Positions 23,902-32,666 of a DNA stretch of 64,000 nt are shown piece by piece. Position 1 is the first letter of the stretch. Each line of letters starts with the position of its first letter. Where the stretch lies: the NCBI RefSeq assembly GCF_017639205.1, contig NZ_CP071139.1, positions 6,137,501 through 6,201,500 of the forward strand, given 5' to 3'. Both the position numbers and the translations under genes were made by a program. The notes below the pieces were generated by a model that worked only from the letters and a program-made list of their open reading frames with translations, did no database searches and was not told the DNA's origin. The stretch is from Streptomyces nojiriensis. GTDB taxonomy: Bacteria; Actinomycetota; Actinomycetes; Streptomycetales; Streptomycetaceae.

Positions 23902-25116
23902 CTAGTCGGTAACCAGCGCGTACGCCTGGGTGGCGATCTCCAGTTCCTCATCCGTCGGGACCACCGCCACCGCCACCCGGGCATGCTCCGCCGAGACCAG
24001 CCGCGGCTCGGCGGAGCGCGCGGCGTTGGCCTCCGGATCCAGCACCAGGCCCAGCACGGCCAGGCCGTCGATCGCGGCCTCGCGGACCTGGTGGGCGTTC
24101 TCGCCGACCCCGGCCGTGAAGGTCACCGCGTCCACCCGCCCGAGCACCGCGGCGTAGGCCCCGATGTACTTCTTCAGCCGGTGGACGTACGCGGCGAAGG
24201 CGAGGCTCGCCGCCTCGTCGCCCTCGCCCGCGCGCCGCAGCACCTCGCGCATGTCGTTGTCGCCGCACATGCCCAGCAGACCGCTCTTCTTGTTCAGGAG
24301 CGAATCGATCTCATCCACCGAGAAGCCGCCCACCCGCGCCAGGTGGAAGACGACCGCCGGATCGACATCGCCCGAACGGGTTCCCATGACCAGCCCCTCC
24401 AGCGGGGTCAGGCCCATGGACGTCTCCACGCACACCCCGCCCCGCACGGCCGAGGCGGAGGCGCCGTTGCCGAGGTGCAGCACGATCACGTTCACGTCCT
24501 CCACCGGCTTGCCGAGCAGCCGGGCCGTCGCCCGCGAGACGTAGGCGTGGGAGGTGCCGTGGAAGCCGTACCGCCGGATGGAGTACGCGTCGGCGGTCGC
24601 GGCGTCGATCGCGTACCGCGCCACGTGCTCCGGCATCGTCGCGTGGAAGGCCGTGTCGAAGACGGCGACCTGCGGAAGGTCCGCGCGCAGCGAGCGCGCC
24701 ACCTCGATGCCCGTCACGTTCGCCGGGTTGTGCAGCGGGGCGAGCGGGATCAGGCTCCGGATCTCCGCCAGCACCTCGTCGTCGATCACGGTCGGCCGGG
24801 TGAACCGCGTCCCGCCGTGCACCACCCGGTGCCCCACCGCCGCCAGTTCGGGCGAGTCCAGGCCCATCCCGTCCGCGGCGAGCTCCGCGGCCACGGCCTT
24901 CAGCGCGGCCCCGTGGTCCGCGATCGGCCCGAGCCGCTCCCGCCGGCCGGCGGGAGCGCCCGGACCCGAGAGCGGCTCGTGCACCAGCCGGGAGGTCTCC
25001 TCGCCGATGCGCTCCACCAGGCCGGACGCGAGCCGGGACCGGTCCGCCATGTCGAGGAGCTGGTACTTGACCGACGAGGAGCCGGAGTTGAGGACGAGTA
25101 CGCGCGATGCGGTCAC
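23902..25116 (-). CDS. ackA: Acetate kinase
   Basis: A 404-residue acetate kinase (acetyl-phosphate + ADP to acetate + ATP). The N-terminal VLVLNSGSSSVKYQLLD phosphate-binding signature and the HRVVHGG, AVFDTAFH and GFHGTSH motifs are all present, as is HLGNGAS. Length matches the family. GTG 25116 is the start. It lies 60 bp downstream of pta in the usual pta-ackA arrangement; together they convert acetyl-CoA to acetate in overflow metabolism. Confidence 0.96.
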   Translation of the reverse strand: MTASRVLVLNSGSSSVKYQLLDMADRSRLASGLVERIGEETSRLVHEPLSGPGAPAGRRERLGPIADHGAALKAVAAELAADGMGLDSPELAAVGHRVVHGGTRFTRPTVIDDEVLAEIRSLIPLAPLHNPANVTGIEVARSLRADLPQVAVFDTAFHATMPEHVARYAIDAATADAYSIRRYGFHGTSHAYVSRATARLLGKPVEDVNVIVLHLGNGASASAVRGGVCVETSMGLTPLEGLVMGTRSGDVDPAVVFHLARVGGFSVDEIDSLLNKKSGLLGMCGDNDMREVLRRAGEGDEAASLAFAAYVHRLKKYIGAYAAVLGRVDAVTFTAGVGENAHQVREAAIDGLAVLGLVLDPEANAARSAEPRLVSAEHARVAVAVVPTDEELEIATQAYALVTD

Positions 25117-25176
25117 GGTGGAGGTCTTTCCTGGTCGCGGGTGGTGGAGGGGAAGGGTCGGGCCGTGGGCGAAGGG

Positions 25177-27261
25177 TCAGGCCGTGGGCGCCGGCGCGCC
25201 CTGCGCCTGGATCGCGGTGATGGCCACGGTGGTGACGATGTCCTGGACGAGCGCACCGCGCGAGAGGTCGTTGACCGGCTTGCGCAGGCCCTGGAGCACC
25301 GGGCCGACCGCCACCGCGCCCGCCGAACGCTGCACGGCCTTGTACGTGTTGTTGCCGGTGTTGAGGTCGGGGAAGATCAGCACCGTCGCGCGGCCGGCCA
25401 CCTCGGACCCGGGCAGCTTGGTCGCCGCGACCGAGGGCTCCACGGCCGCGTCGTACTGGATCGGTCCTTCGATCTTCAGGTCCGGGCGCTGCGCGCGGAC
25501 GAGCTCGGTGGCCTTGCGGACCTTGTCGACGTCCGCACCGCTGCCCGAGGTGCCGGTCGAGTACGAGAGCATCGCGATCCGCGGCTCGACGCCGAAGGCG
25601 GCCGCGGTGGCGGCCGACTGGACGGCGATGTCCGCGAGCTGCTCGGCGTTCGGGTCCGGGTTGACCGCGCAGTCGCCGTAGACGAGGACCCGGTCGGCCA
25701 GGCACATGAAGAAGACCGAGGAGACGATGGACGCCTCGGCCTTGGTCTTGATGATCTCGAAGGCCGGGCGGATGGTCGCCGCGGTGGAGTGCACCGAACC
25801 GGAGACCATGCCGTCGGCCAGGCCCCGCTGGACCATCAGGGTGCCGAAGTAGTTGACGTCGGTGACCACGTCGCCCGCCAGCTCGACGGTCATCCCCTTG
25901 TGGGCGCGGACCTGCGCGTAGTACTCGGAGAAACCTTCCCGCAGCGGGGAGGTCGCCGGGTCGATGAGCTGGGCGCCGGAGATGTCGACACCGAGGTCGC
26001 CGGCCTTCTTCAGGATCGCCTGCTCGTCGCCCAGCAGGGTCAGGTCGCAGACCCCCCGGCGCAGCACCACGTCCGCGGCGCGCAGCACGCGCTCCTCCGT
26101 GCCCTCGGGCAGCACGACGCGGCGGCGGTCCGAGCGGGCCCGCTCCAGCAGCTCGTGCTCGAACATCATCGGGGTGACGCGCTCCGAGCGGGCCACCGAC
26201 AGCAGACCGCGCAGCTCGCCGGTGTCCACGTGCCGCTCGAACAGGCCGAGCGCGGTCTCCAGCTTGCGCGGGGTCGCGGAGTTCAGCCGGCTCTGCAGCG
26301 AGAAGAGTTCGGCGGCGGTGGGGAAGCTGTTGCCGGCCACCGACACCACGGGCGTGCCCGGCGCCAGCTTCGAGGCCAGCGTCAGGATGTCCGGGCTCGG
26401 GCGCTCGTTCAGGGTGAGCAGCACACCGGCGATCGGCGGGGTGCCGGAGGCGTGCGCGGCCAGCGCGCCGATGACCAGGTCGGAGCGGTCTCCCGGGGTG
26501 ACGACCAGGCAGCCGGGGGTCAGGGCGTTCAGGAAGTTCGGCAGCATGGCGCCGCCGAAGACGAAGTCCAGGGCGTCGCGGGCCAGCCCGGCATCGTCGC
26601 CGAGGAGCACCTCGCCGCCGAGCTCCCGGGTGATCTGGGCGACGGTCGGGGCGGAGAGCGACTTGTCGTCCGGCAGCACGTAGCAGGGCACGGGCAGCCG
26701 GGCGGCCAGCCGCTCGGCTATGACGTCGCGGTCCTCCGCGGCCACCCGGTTCACCACCATCGCGACGACGTGGCAGCCCAGGGTCTCGTAGGCGCGGTAG
26801 GCGTTGCGGGCCTCGGCGCGCACGGCCTCGGCGTGGTGCTTGGTGCCGCCCACCACGGGCACGACGACCGCGCCCAGCTCGTTGGCGAGGCGGGCGTTGA
26901 GCGCCAGCTCGTCGGGGAGGTTGGTCTCCGCGTAGTCGGTGCCGAGGACGAGCATGACCTCGTAGTCGCGGGCCACCCGGTGGTAGCGGTCGACCAGCCG
27001 CGAGACCAGTTCGTCGGTGCCCTTCTCGGCCAGGATCGCCGAGGCCTCCTGGTAGGACATGCCGTAGGCCGCCGCGGCGTCCTGATCGATCCGGTAGCGG
27101 GCCCTGAGGAGGTCGAAGAGCCGGTCCGGTGCGTCGTGCAGCAGCGGACGGTAGACACCGACCCGGCCCGTCTGCCGGGTCAGCAGCTCCATGATGCCCA
27201 GCTCGACGACCTGCCGGCCGTCCCCCCGCTCGATACCGGTCACGTACACGCTGCGCGTCAC
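25177..27261 (-). CDS. pta: Phosphate acetyltransferase
   Basis: A 694-residue long-form Pta (acetyl-CoA + phosphate to acetyl-phosphate + CoA). The N-terminal part (about 1-215) is BioD/dethiobiotin-synthetase-like, a DRTGG-type middle domain follows (about 216-330), and the catalytic PTA domain occupies the rest (LPEGTEERVLRAADVVLRRG; AMLSYSTGTSGSG). GTG 27261 is chosen because the protein then opens with the family's TRSVYVTG and GGAGAG lies upstream; ATG 27279 is in frame but has no ribosome-binding site. It heads the pta-ackA-pyk run and is divergent from pfkA. Confidence 0.94.
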   Translation of the reverse strand: MTRSVYVTGIERGDGRQVVELGIMELLTRQTGRVGVYRPLLHDAPDRLFDLLRARYRIDQDAAAAYGMSYQEASAILAEKGTDELVSRLVDRYHRVARDYEVMLVLGTDYAETNLPDELALNARLANELGAVVVPVVGGTKHHAEAVRAEARNAYRAYETLGCHVVAMVVNRVAAEDRDVIAERLAARLPVPCYVLPDDKSLSAPTVAQITRELGGEVLLGDDAGLARDALDFVFGGAMLPNFLNALTPGCLVVTPGDRSDLVIGALAAHASGTPPIAGVLLTLNERPSPDILTLASKLAPGTPVVSVAGNSFPTAAELFSLQSRLNSATPRKLETALGLFERHVDTGELRGLLSVARSERVTPMMFEHELLERARSDRRRVVLPEGTEERVLRAADVVLRRGVCDLTLLGDEQAILKKAGDLGVDISGAQLIDPATSPLREGFSEYYAQVRAHKGMTVELAGDVVTDVNYFGTLMVQRGLADGMVSGSVHSTAATIRPAFEIIKTKAEASIVSSVFFMCLADRVLVYGDCAVNPDPNAEQLADIAVQSAATAAAFGVEPRIAMLSYSTGTSGSGADVDKVRKATELVRAQRPDLKIEGPIQYDAAVEPSVAATKLPGSEVAGRATVLIFPDLNTGNNTYKAVQRSAGAVAVGPVLQGLRKPVNDLSRGALVQDIVTTVAITAIQAQGAPAPTA

Positions 27262-27326
27262 GCCCGCTCTCCGTCCCATGCTGTGAATGTCATGCTGTGG
27301 ATGTCACTTCGCTCTGGCTCGACCTC

Positions 27327-27345
27327 TTGACAATACCTCTGTCAA
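27327..27345. promoter_or_regulatory. TTGACA inverted repeat between pta and pfkA
   Basis: TTGACA (27327-27332) and TGTCAA (27340-27345) are perfect 6-bp arms with a 7-nt spacer. Each arm reads as a consensus -35 in one direction. On the plus strand a weak TAAGGC follows at 17-bp spacing. It lies in the AT-richest part of the 238-bp divergent region and is the best candidate for a shared promoter or operator. Confidence 0.4.
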
Positions 27346-27499
27346 TGGATAAGGCGCTCCCGGGAAAAAGGCCTGGCCGGGAGGGCCGGAGGGCCTTCGG
27401 GGCGCGGTCTTCGAAAACGTGCGGCGACCCGGGCCCGTGGAACAATCGGACAGGGTGCACGATTACGCCCTTCATATGTACGGCAGGAGACACAGCACG

Positions 27500-28525
27500 A
27501 TGCGTATCGGAGTTCTCACCGCAGGCGGCGACTGCCCGGGCCTCAACGCTGTCATCCGGTCGGTCGTACACCGGGCCCTGGTCGGGCACGGAGATGAGGT
27601 CATCGGTTTCGAGGACGGCTTCAAGGGCCTCCTCGACGGCCACTTCCGTCCCCTCGACATCAATGCCGTCAGTGGCATCCTCGCCCGCGGCGGCACGATC
27701 CTCGGTTCGGCGCGCATGGAACGCGCCCGTCTCCACGAAGCCGCTGAGAACGCCCAGGAGCTGGCGACGCGCTACGGCATCGACGCCCTCATCCCGATCG
27801 GCGGCGAAGGCACGCTGACCGCCTCCCGGATGCTGTCGGACGCCGGGATGCCGGTCGTCGGCGTACCGAAGACCATCGACAACGACATCTCCTCCACCGA
27901 CCGCACCTTCGGCTTCGACACCGCCGTCATGGTCGCCACCGAGGCGATCGACCGCCTCAAGACCACCGCCGAATCGCACCAGCGCGTGATGGTCGTCGAG
28001 GTCATGGGCCGCCACGCGGGCTGGATCGCGCTGGAGTCCGGCATGGCCGGCGGCGCGCACGGCATCTGCCTTCCGGAGCGCCCCTTCGAGGTGGACGCCC
28101 TGGTGAAGATGGTCGAGGAACGATTCGCCCGCGGTAAGAAGTTCGCCGTGATCTGCGTGGCCGAGGGCGCGCACCCGGCCGAGGGCTCCATGCCGTACGA
28201 GAAGGGCGCGATCGACCAGTACGGTCACGAGCGCTTCGCCGGCATCGGCAACCGCCTCGCGATCGAACTGGAGCACCGCCTCGGCAAGGAGGCCCGCCCG
28301 GTCATCCTCGGCCACGTCCAGCGCGGCGGTACCCCGACCGCGTACGACCGGGTGCTCGCGACCCGCTTCGGCTGGCACGCCGTCGAGGCCGTCCACCGCG
28401 GCGAATTCGGCAACATGACCGCCCTGCGCGGCACCGACGTCGTGATGGCCCCGCTCGCCGAGGCGGTCACCGAGCTGAAGACCGTCCCCGAGGAGCGGAT
28501 GTACGAGGCCGAGTCGGTCTTCTGA
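27500..28525 (+). CDS. pfkA: 6-phosphofructokinase
   Basis: A 341-residue PfkA-family enzyme phosphorylating fructose 6-phosphate in glycolysis. Motifs include RIGVLTAGGDCPGLN at the N-terminus, PKTIDNDISSTDRTFGFDTA (active-site TIDND), EVMGRHAGW and LGHVQRGG. The residue after the first GGD is Cys, with GGEGT in the second nucleotide motif, as in the actinobacterial clade that includes both ATP- and PPi-dependent enzymes. The phosphoryl donor therefore cannot be fixed from the sequence, although S. coelicolor homologues are ATP-dependent. GGAGA precedes ATG 27500. Confidence 0.94.
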   Translation: MRIGVLTAGGDCPGLNAVIRSVVHRALVGHGDEVIGFEDGFKGLLDGHFRPLDINAVSGILARGGTILGSARMERARLHEAAENAQELATRYGIDALIPIGGEGTLTASRMLSDAGMPVVGVPKTIDNDISSTDRTFGFDTAVMVATEAIDRLKTTAESHQRVMVVEVMGRHAGWIALESGMAGGAHGICLPERPFEVDALVKMVEERFARGKKFAVICVAEGAHPAEGSMPYEKGAIDQYGHERFAGIGNRLAIELEHRLGKEARPVILGHVQRGGTPTAYDRVLATRFGWHAVEAVHRGEFGNMTALRGTDVVMAPLAEAVTELKTVPEERMYEAESVF

Positions 28526-28565
28526 CGCCGGTCCGGGCGGGACCTGCGGCGCCGGTGCGATCGCC

Positions 28566-29249
28566 CTACGCCGCACCGCCCGCGAGGTGCCAGAACCGGT
28601 CCACGATCTCGGCGAGGAACTCCCGGCCCGCGTCCCCGCTGCCGGCCTCGCCCTGGCCGCCGCCCCAGCTGAGCGTGGCCACCATCCGCGACTGGTAGTC
28701 GCCGTGCAGCTGCTCCAGCACCGCCTCCAGGTGGTGCTTGGGGATCGGCAGCAGCTTGCCCAGCGGCTTCACGTACGCCTGCCAGCGCGTGGTCACCGCA
28801 CTGCGCAGCAGGTCCGCGAGCTCCTCGTGCTTGCCGGTCGCCGTCACGAACTGGGCCAGCGTCAGACCCAGCACCGTGGCCAGGGCGGCGGACTGCCGTT
28901 CGTTGCCCCTCCAGCGCCCGGTGTCCTCCATCTTCTGGTACGCGCTCGTCTCCAGGCCGATCCGGCGGGCCAGGTCGTCCGCCGCGAGCCCCCGGGCGAC
29001 GCGGTGTTCCCGCAGGGTGACCGGTTCGGCGAGCAGTTCGCCGGGCGCACACCACAGGACGCCCGCGAGCGCCGTGAGCTCGGCGGCGGAAGGGGATATC
29101 TCGCCACGCTCCCAGGCCATCACGGTCTCGGGCGCGACGACGAGTCCGTACTGGGCGCGCAGGCCGTAGGCGACATGTCCGGGAGCCATGCCCAGGGCCG
29201 CGCGCAGACGACGCGCGGCGGGGGCATTGAAAGGTGGGCTGGAGTGCAC
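28566..29249 (-). CDS. Helix-turn-helix transcriptional regulator, XRE-like
   Basis: A 227-residue protein with two XRE-like helix-turn-helix segments. One is at about 12-60 (LRAALGMAPGHVAYGLRAQYGLVVAPETVMAWERG), the other at about 82-125 (GLAADDLARRIGLETSAYQKME). A helical C-terminal half follows. No ligand domain is recognised. GTG 29249 is chosen because TACGGT lies 7 nt upstream on the minus strand (29257-29262), a leaderless arrangement. It is convergent with pfkA, 40 bp apart. Target genes are unknown. Confidence 0.75.
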   Translation of the reverse strand: MHSSPPFNAPAARRLRAALGMAPGHVAYGLRAQYGLVVAPETVMAWERGEISPSAAELTALAGVLWCAPGELLAEPVTLREHRVARGLAADDLARRIGLETSAYQKMEDTGRWRGNERQSAALATVLGLTLAQFVTATGKHEELADLLRSAVTTRWQAYVKPLGKLLPIPKHHLEAVLEQLHGDYQSRMVATLSWGGGQGEAGSGDAGREFLAEIVDRFWHLAGGAA

Positions 29250-29491
29250 ACCGCACACCGTAGAAGTGGCCAGGCTGCGGCGCCTACAGACCAAACAAAC
29301 AAGCCCATACCTCGTAGGAACGTCCTATGAAGTTAAGGCCTTTCGTCGGGTTTCCGGGCGACTGTCCGGTAATCGGTGAAGCGGAAGATCTTTTCCGTAT
29401 GTACGGTTCCAGCCAACGCCCGCCGATGCAAGACCTCTCACACTCTTCGCACAATCCGAACCGCCCGCCCGTTTCCTGCGTGATCCTTTCC

Positions 29492-29524
29492 GGGGCCCTC
29501 GCCGACGGGGGTGGTGAGGGCCCC
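29492..29524 (+). terminator. Stem-loop upstream of merR
   Basis: GGGGCCCTC (29492-29500) and GAGGGCCCC (29516-29524) form a 9-bp stem with a 15-nt loop, followed by GTCCTTCCTT. It would end any plus-strand transcript entering the merR promoter. Confidence 0.5.
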
Positions 29525-29532
29525 GTCCTTCC

Positions 29533-29563
29533 TTGCCTTGACGTCGGCGTCAAGGAATACGGT
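29533..29563 (+). promoter_or_regulatory. MerR-type promoter: 19-bp spacer filled by a dyad
   Basis: -35 TTGCCT (29533-29538) and -10 TACGGT (29558-29563) are 19 bp apart, the long spacer typical of promoters activated by MerR proteins. A perfect 8-bp dyad (CCTTGACG at 29536-29543, CGTCAAGG at 29548-29555) fills the spacer. The -10 is 6 nt from ATG 29570, so the message should be leaderless. Confidence 0.7.
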
Positions 29564-29569
29564 CGTTCC

Positions 29570-29962
29570 ATGCGCATCGGCGAACTGGCGGAGCGGGCGG
29601 GGACCAGCACCCGGACCCTCAGGTACTACGAGTCACGCGGGCTGCTCCCCGCGCGGCGGGCCGACAACGGCTACCGGACCTACGACGAGGACGACCTGCG
29701 GCTGCTGAGCCAGATCCGCACGCTCCAGGACTTCGGCTTCGAGCTGGAGGAGACCCGCCCCTTCGTGGACTGCCTGCGGGCCGGCCACCCGGCCGGGGAC
29801 TCCTGCCCCGCCTCGCTCGCCGTCTACCGGCGCAAGCTCGCCGAGCTGGACGGCCTGATCGGCCAGCTGGCCGACGTGCGCGAGCAGCTCGGGCGGCAGC
29901 TGGCCGATGCGGAACGGGCGGCCGGCGAAGCGGCCGTGCCGAAGTGCGAGATGACCGGATGA
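29570..29962 (+). CDS. MerR family transcriptional regulator
   Basis: A 130-residue MerR protein. It has the winged helix IGELAERAGTSTRTLRYYESRGLLPARR at residues 3-30, GYRTYDEDDL next, and a coiled-coil dimerisation helix (about 85-117). Three cysteines are present: two in the effector-loop region (VDCLRAGHP, DSCPAS) and one near the C-terminus (PKCEMTG). These could sense thiol oxidation or a metal. It is followed by a thioredoxin gene and preceded by a MerR-type promoter with its own dyad. It therefore probably activates itself and the thioredoxin gene in response to redox stress; the signal is inferred. Confidence 0.87.
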   Translation: MRIGELAERAGTSTRTLRYYESRGLLPARRADNGYRTYDEDDLRLLSQIRTLQDFGFELEETRPFVDCLRAGHPAGDSCPASLAVYRRKLAELDGLIGQLADVREQLGRQLADAERAAGEAAVPKCEMTG

Positions 29963-29987
29963 CCGGATGGACGAGAGGGACGGTGGC

Positions 29988-30329
29988 ATGAAGGCTCACG
30001 GCGTGGCGCAGGTGACCGACGCGGATTTCGAGGCCGAGGTGCTCGGGGAGCGGGGACGGCCCGTCCTCGTGGAGTTCACGGCGGACTGGTGCGGCCCCTG
30101 CCGCCAGCTCGCCCCCGTCCTCTCCTCGATCGCCGCCGAGGAGGCCGACCGGCTCAAGGTCGTGCAGATCGACGCGGACAGCAACCCCGGGGCCGTCGCC
30201 CGCTACGGGGTGCTGTCCATGCCGACCCTGCTCGTCTTCCGTGACGGCGAGCCCGTCCAGCAGATGGTCGGGGCCCGGGCCAAGCGCCGGCTGCTCCAGG
30301 AACTGGAGGAGCAGCTCGCCACGGCCTGA
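29988..30329 (+). CDS. trxA: Thioredoxin
   Basis: A 113-residue cytoplasmic thioredoxin with the standard FTADWCGPCRQLAP active site (Cys at about 42 and 45) and the cis-proline loop SMPTLLVF. ATG 29988 is chosen because AGAGGGA lies 9 nt upstream and the protein then has normal length. ATG 29967, 21 nt earlier, lacks a ribosome-binding site. It is cotranscribed with the MerR gene, 25 nt downstream, so its expression is probably redox-regulated. From memory it corresponds to SCO5438 (trxA4). Confidence 0.9.
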   Translation: MKAHGVAQVTDADFEAEVLGERGRPVLVEFTADWCGPCRQLAPVLSSIAAEEADRLKVVQIDADSNPGAVARYGVLSMPTLLVFRDGEPVQQMVGARAKRRLLQELEEQLATA

Positions 30330-30371
30330 GCCCCGGCTCCGGGCCCCGGCCCCGGCTCCGGGCCCGGAGCC

Positions 30372-32666
30372 TCAGACCTGGGGCCGGAACCAGACCGTCG
30401 CCAGCGGCGGGAGGGTCATGCGCAGGCTCGCCGGGCGGCCCTGCGCCGGCACCGGCTCCGGCCGCATCGGCTGCGTGTGGTGGATGCCGCTGCCGCCGTA
30501 GACCTCCAGGTCGGTGTTGAGCACCTCCCGCCACAGCGGCACCTCCTCGGGCACCCCGATGCGGTAGCCGTGCCGGACCACGGGCGAGAAGTTCGACACC
30601 GCCAGGAGCTGCGAGCCGTCCTGCGCGTACCGCAGGAACGCGAAGACGTTGTCCTCCGCGGCGTCCGCCTCCACCCAGGCGAAGCCCTCCGGCACGGTGT
30701 CCCGCTCCCACAGGGCGGGCGCCGCCGTGTACGTGCGGTTCAGGTCGCGCACCAGGTTCCGCACGCCCCGGTGGTCGCCGGCCGCCGCGTAGGAGTCGTC
30801 CAGCACCCACCAGTCCGGCCCGTACACCTCCGACCACTCCGACCCCTGGGCGAACTCCTGCCCCATGAACAGCAGTTGCTTGCCCGGATGGGCCCACATG
30901 AAGCCCAGGTAGGCCCGGTGAGCGGCCCGCTTCTGCCACCAGTCGTCCCCGGGCATCTTGGACACCAGCGAGGCCTTGCCGTGCACCACCTCGTCGTGCG
31001 AGATCGGCAGCACGTAGTTCTCGCTGAAGGCGTAGATCATCCCGAAGGTCATGTCGTGGTGGTGGTACTTGCGGTGCACCGGCTCCTTCGACATGTAGCG
31101 CAGGGTGTCGTGCATCCAGCCCATGTTCCACTTCAGGCCGAAGCCGAGCCCGCCGGAATCGGTCGGCCGGGTCACGCCCGTCCACGCCGTGGACTCCTCC
31201 GCGATCGTCACGACCCCCGGGCAGCGCCGGTACACCGTCGCGTTCATCTCCTGGAGGAAGCCGACCGCGTCCAGGTTCTCCCGCCCGCCGTGCTCGTTGG
31301 GCGCCCACTCGCCCTCGGCGCGCGAGTAGTCGAGGTAGAGCATCGAGGCCACCGCGTCCACGCGCAGGCCGTCCACGTGGAACTCCTCGCACCAGTACAC
31401 GGCGTTGGCGACGAGGAAGTTGCGGACCTCCTTGCGGCCGTAGTCGAACTCCAGCGTCCCCCAGTCCGGGTGCGCGGCCCGCCGCGGGTCCTGGTGCTCG
31501 TACAGCGGCCGCCCGTCGAACTCCGCGAGGGCCCAGTCGTCGCGCGGGAAGTGCGCCGGCACCCAGTCGACGATCACCCCGATCCCGGCCCGGTGCAGCG
31601 CGTCCACGAGGAAGCGGAAGTCGTCCGGGGTGCCCATCCGCGAGGTCGGCGCGTAGAAACCGGTGACCTGGTAGCCCCACGAGCCGCCGAAGGGGTGCTC
31701 GGCGACCGGCATCAGCTCCACGTGCGTGAAGCCCAGCTCCTTGACGTACGCCGGGAGCTGCTCGGCGAGCTGCCGGTAGGACAGCCCGGGCCGCCAGGAC
31801 GCCAGGTGCAGCTCGTACACCGAGAAGGGGGCCTGGTGCGGGGGCCGGGCGCCGCGCTCGGCCATCCACGCCGCGTCCTGCCACTCGTACCGGGACGAGG
31901 TCACCACCGAGGCGTTCGCCGGGGGGACCTCCGCCGAGCGGGCCATCGGGTCGGCGCGCAGGGTGTGGCTGCCGTCCGGGCGGGTGATGTCGTACTTGTA
32001 GAGCGTCCCGGCGCCCACCCCGGGCAGGAACAGCTCCCACACCCCGGTCGAGCCCAGCGAGCGCATCGGGTAGGCGACGGAGTCCCAGTAGGAGAAGTCC
32101 CCGCTGACCCGGACCCCCTGGGCGTTCGGCGCCCACACCGTGAAGCGGGTCCCGGCCACCCCCTGGTGCTCCATCGGCTCGGAGCCGAGCGCCTTCCACA
32201 GCTGCTCGTGGCGGCCCTCGCCGATCAGGTGCAGGTCCAGCTCGCCGAGGGCGGGCAGGAACCGGTAGGGGTCGTGGACCTCGATCTCGTCGCTGTCGTA
32301 CGTGACCAGGAGCCGGTACTCCGGTACGCCGGTCAGCGGCAGCAGCCCCGAGAACAGTCCGTCGCCGTCGTCGAAGAGCTCGGCACGCAGCCCCTTGGCG
32401 ACGATGGTGACCGCCTTGGCGTGGGGGCGCAGCACCCGGAAGGCCACCCCGCCCCGCTGGGTGCGGGCCCCCAGCACCGCGTGCGGATCGTGGTGGCGGC
32501 CCTCCAGCAGCCGGGCCCGTTCGTCGGCGCCGAGTGCGGGCGCCGGCCGGACGCCGTGCGGAGGGGCGGCGCGGCGGGCCCGGGGCGTCCGGGCCTTCTT
32601 CGCCGCCGCCGGGACGGGTACGGCTTCCTCGCGGACGGTCGGTGACGGCTGTCGTGCGGCGCTCAC
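30372..32666 (-). CDS. glgB: 1,4-alpha-glucan branching enzyme GlgB
   Basis: A 764-residue GH13 branching enzyme that makes alpha-1,6 branches. The N-terminal tail (1-45) is Ala/Pro/Arg-rich; two CBM48-like modules come next (about 55-145 and 165-260), then the catalytic barrel. Nucleophile Asp437 is in GLRVDAVASM, the acid/base Glu490 in IAEESTAW, and ISHDEVVHGK holds the transition-state Asp; the 53-residue spacing of the first two matches the E. coli enzyme. GTG 32666 overlaps the pep2 stop by 4 nt (GTGA), with GAGGAGG upstream. It is last of the glgE-treS-pep2-glgB run and supplies branches for the GlgE polymer. Confidence 0.95.
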   Translation of the reverse strand: MSAARQPSPTVREEAVPVPAAAKKARTPRARRAAPPHGVRPAPALGADERARLLEGRHHDPHAVLGARTQRGGVAFRVLRPHAKAVTIVAKGLRAELFDDGDGLFSGLLPLTGVPEYRLLVTYDSDEIEVHDPYRFLPALGELDLHLIGEGRHEQLWKALGSEPMEHQGVAGTRFTVWAPNAQGVRVSGDFSYWDSVAYPMRSLGSTGVWELFLPGVGAGTLYKYDITRPDGSHTLRADPMARSAEVPPANASVVTSSRYEWQDAAWMAERGARPPHQAPFSVYELHLASWRPGLSYRQLAEQLPAYVKELGFTHVELMPVAEHPFGGSWGYQVTGFYAPTSRMGTPDDFRFLVDALHRAGIGVIVDWVPAHFPRDDWALAEFDGRPLYEHQDPRRAAHPDWGTLEFDYGRKEVRNFLVANAVYWCEEFHVDGLRVDAVASMLYLDYSRAEGEWAPNEHGGRENLDAVGFLQEMNATVYRRCPGVVTIAEESTAWTGVTRPTDSGGLGFGLKWNMGWMHDTLRYMSKEPVHRKYHHHDMTFGMIYAFSENYVLPISHDEVVHGKASLVSKMPGDDWWQKRAAHRAYLGFMWAHPGKQLLFMGQEFAQGSEWSEVYGPDWWVLDDSYAAAGDHRGVRNLVRDLNRTYTAAPALWERDTVPEGFAWVEADAAEDNVFAFLRYAQDGSQLLAVSNFSPVVRHGYRIGVPEEVPLWREVLNTDLEVYGGSGIHHTQPMRPEPVPAQGRPASLRMTLPPLATVWFRPQV

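Larger units (their letters stand above)
29250..29569. other. 320-bp divergent region between the HTH gene and merR
   Basis: No gene supported. The left end holds the leaderless promoter of the HTH gene, the right end the dyad promoter of merR. Between them is a 9-bp stem-loop (29492-29524) that looks like a plus-strand terminator with no gene in front of it. A short non-coding transcript from about 29300 to 29524 is therefore possible. Confidence 0.4.

Noticed and set aside
23983..27330. 1115-codon plus-strand frame opposite ackA and pta
   Set aside because: Composition is typical of antisense shadow translation (His, Arg, Gly, Val rich); both genes on the minus strand are unambiguous.
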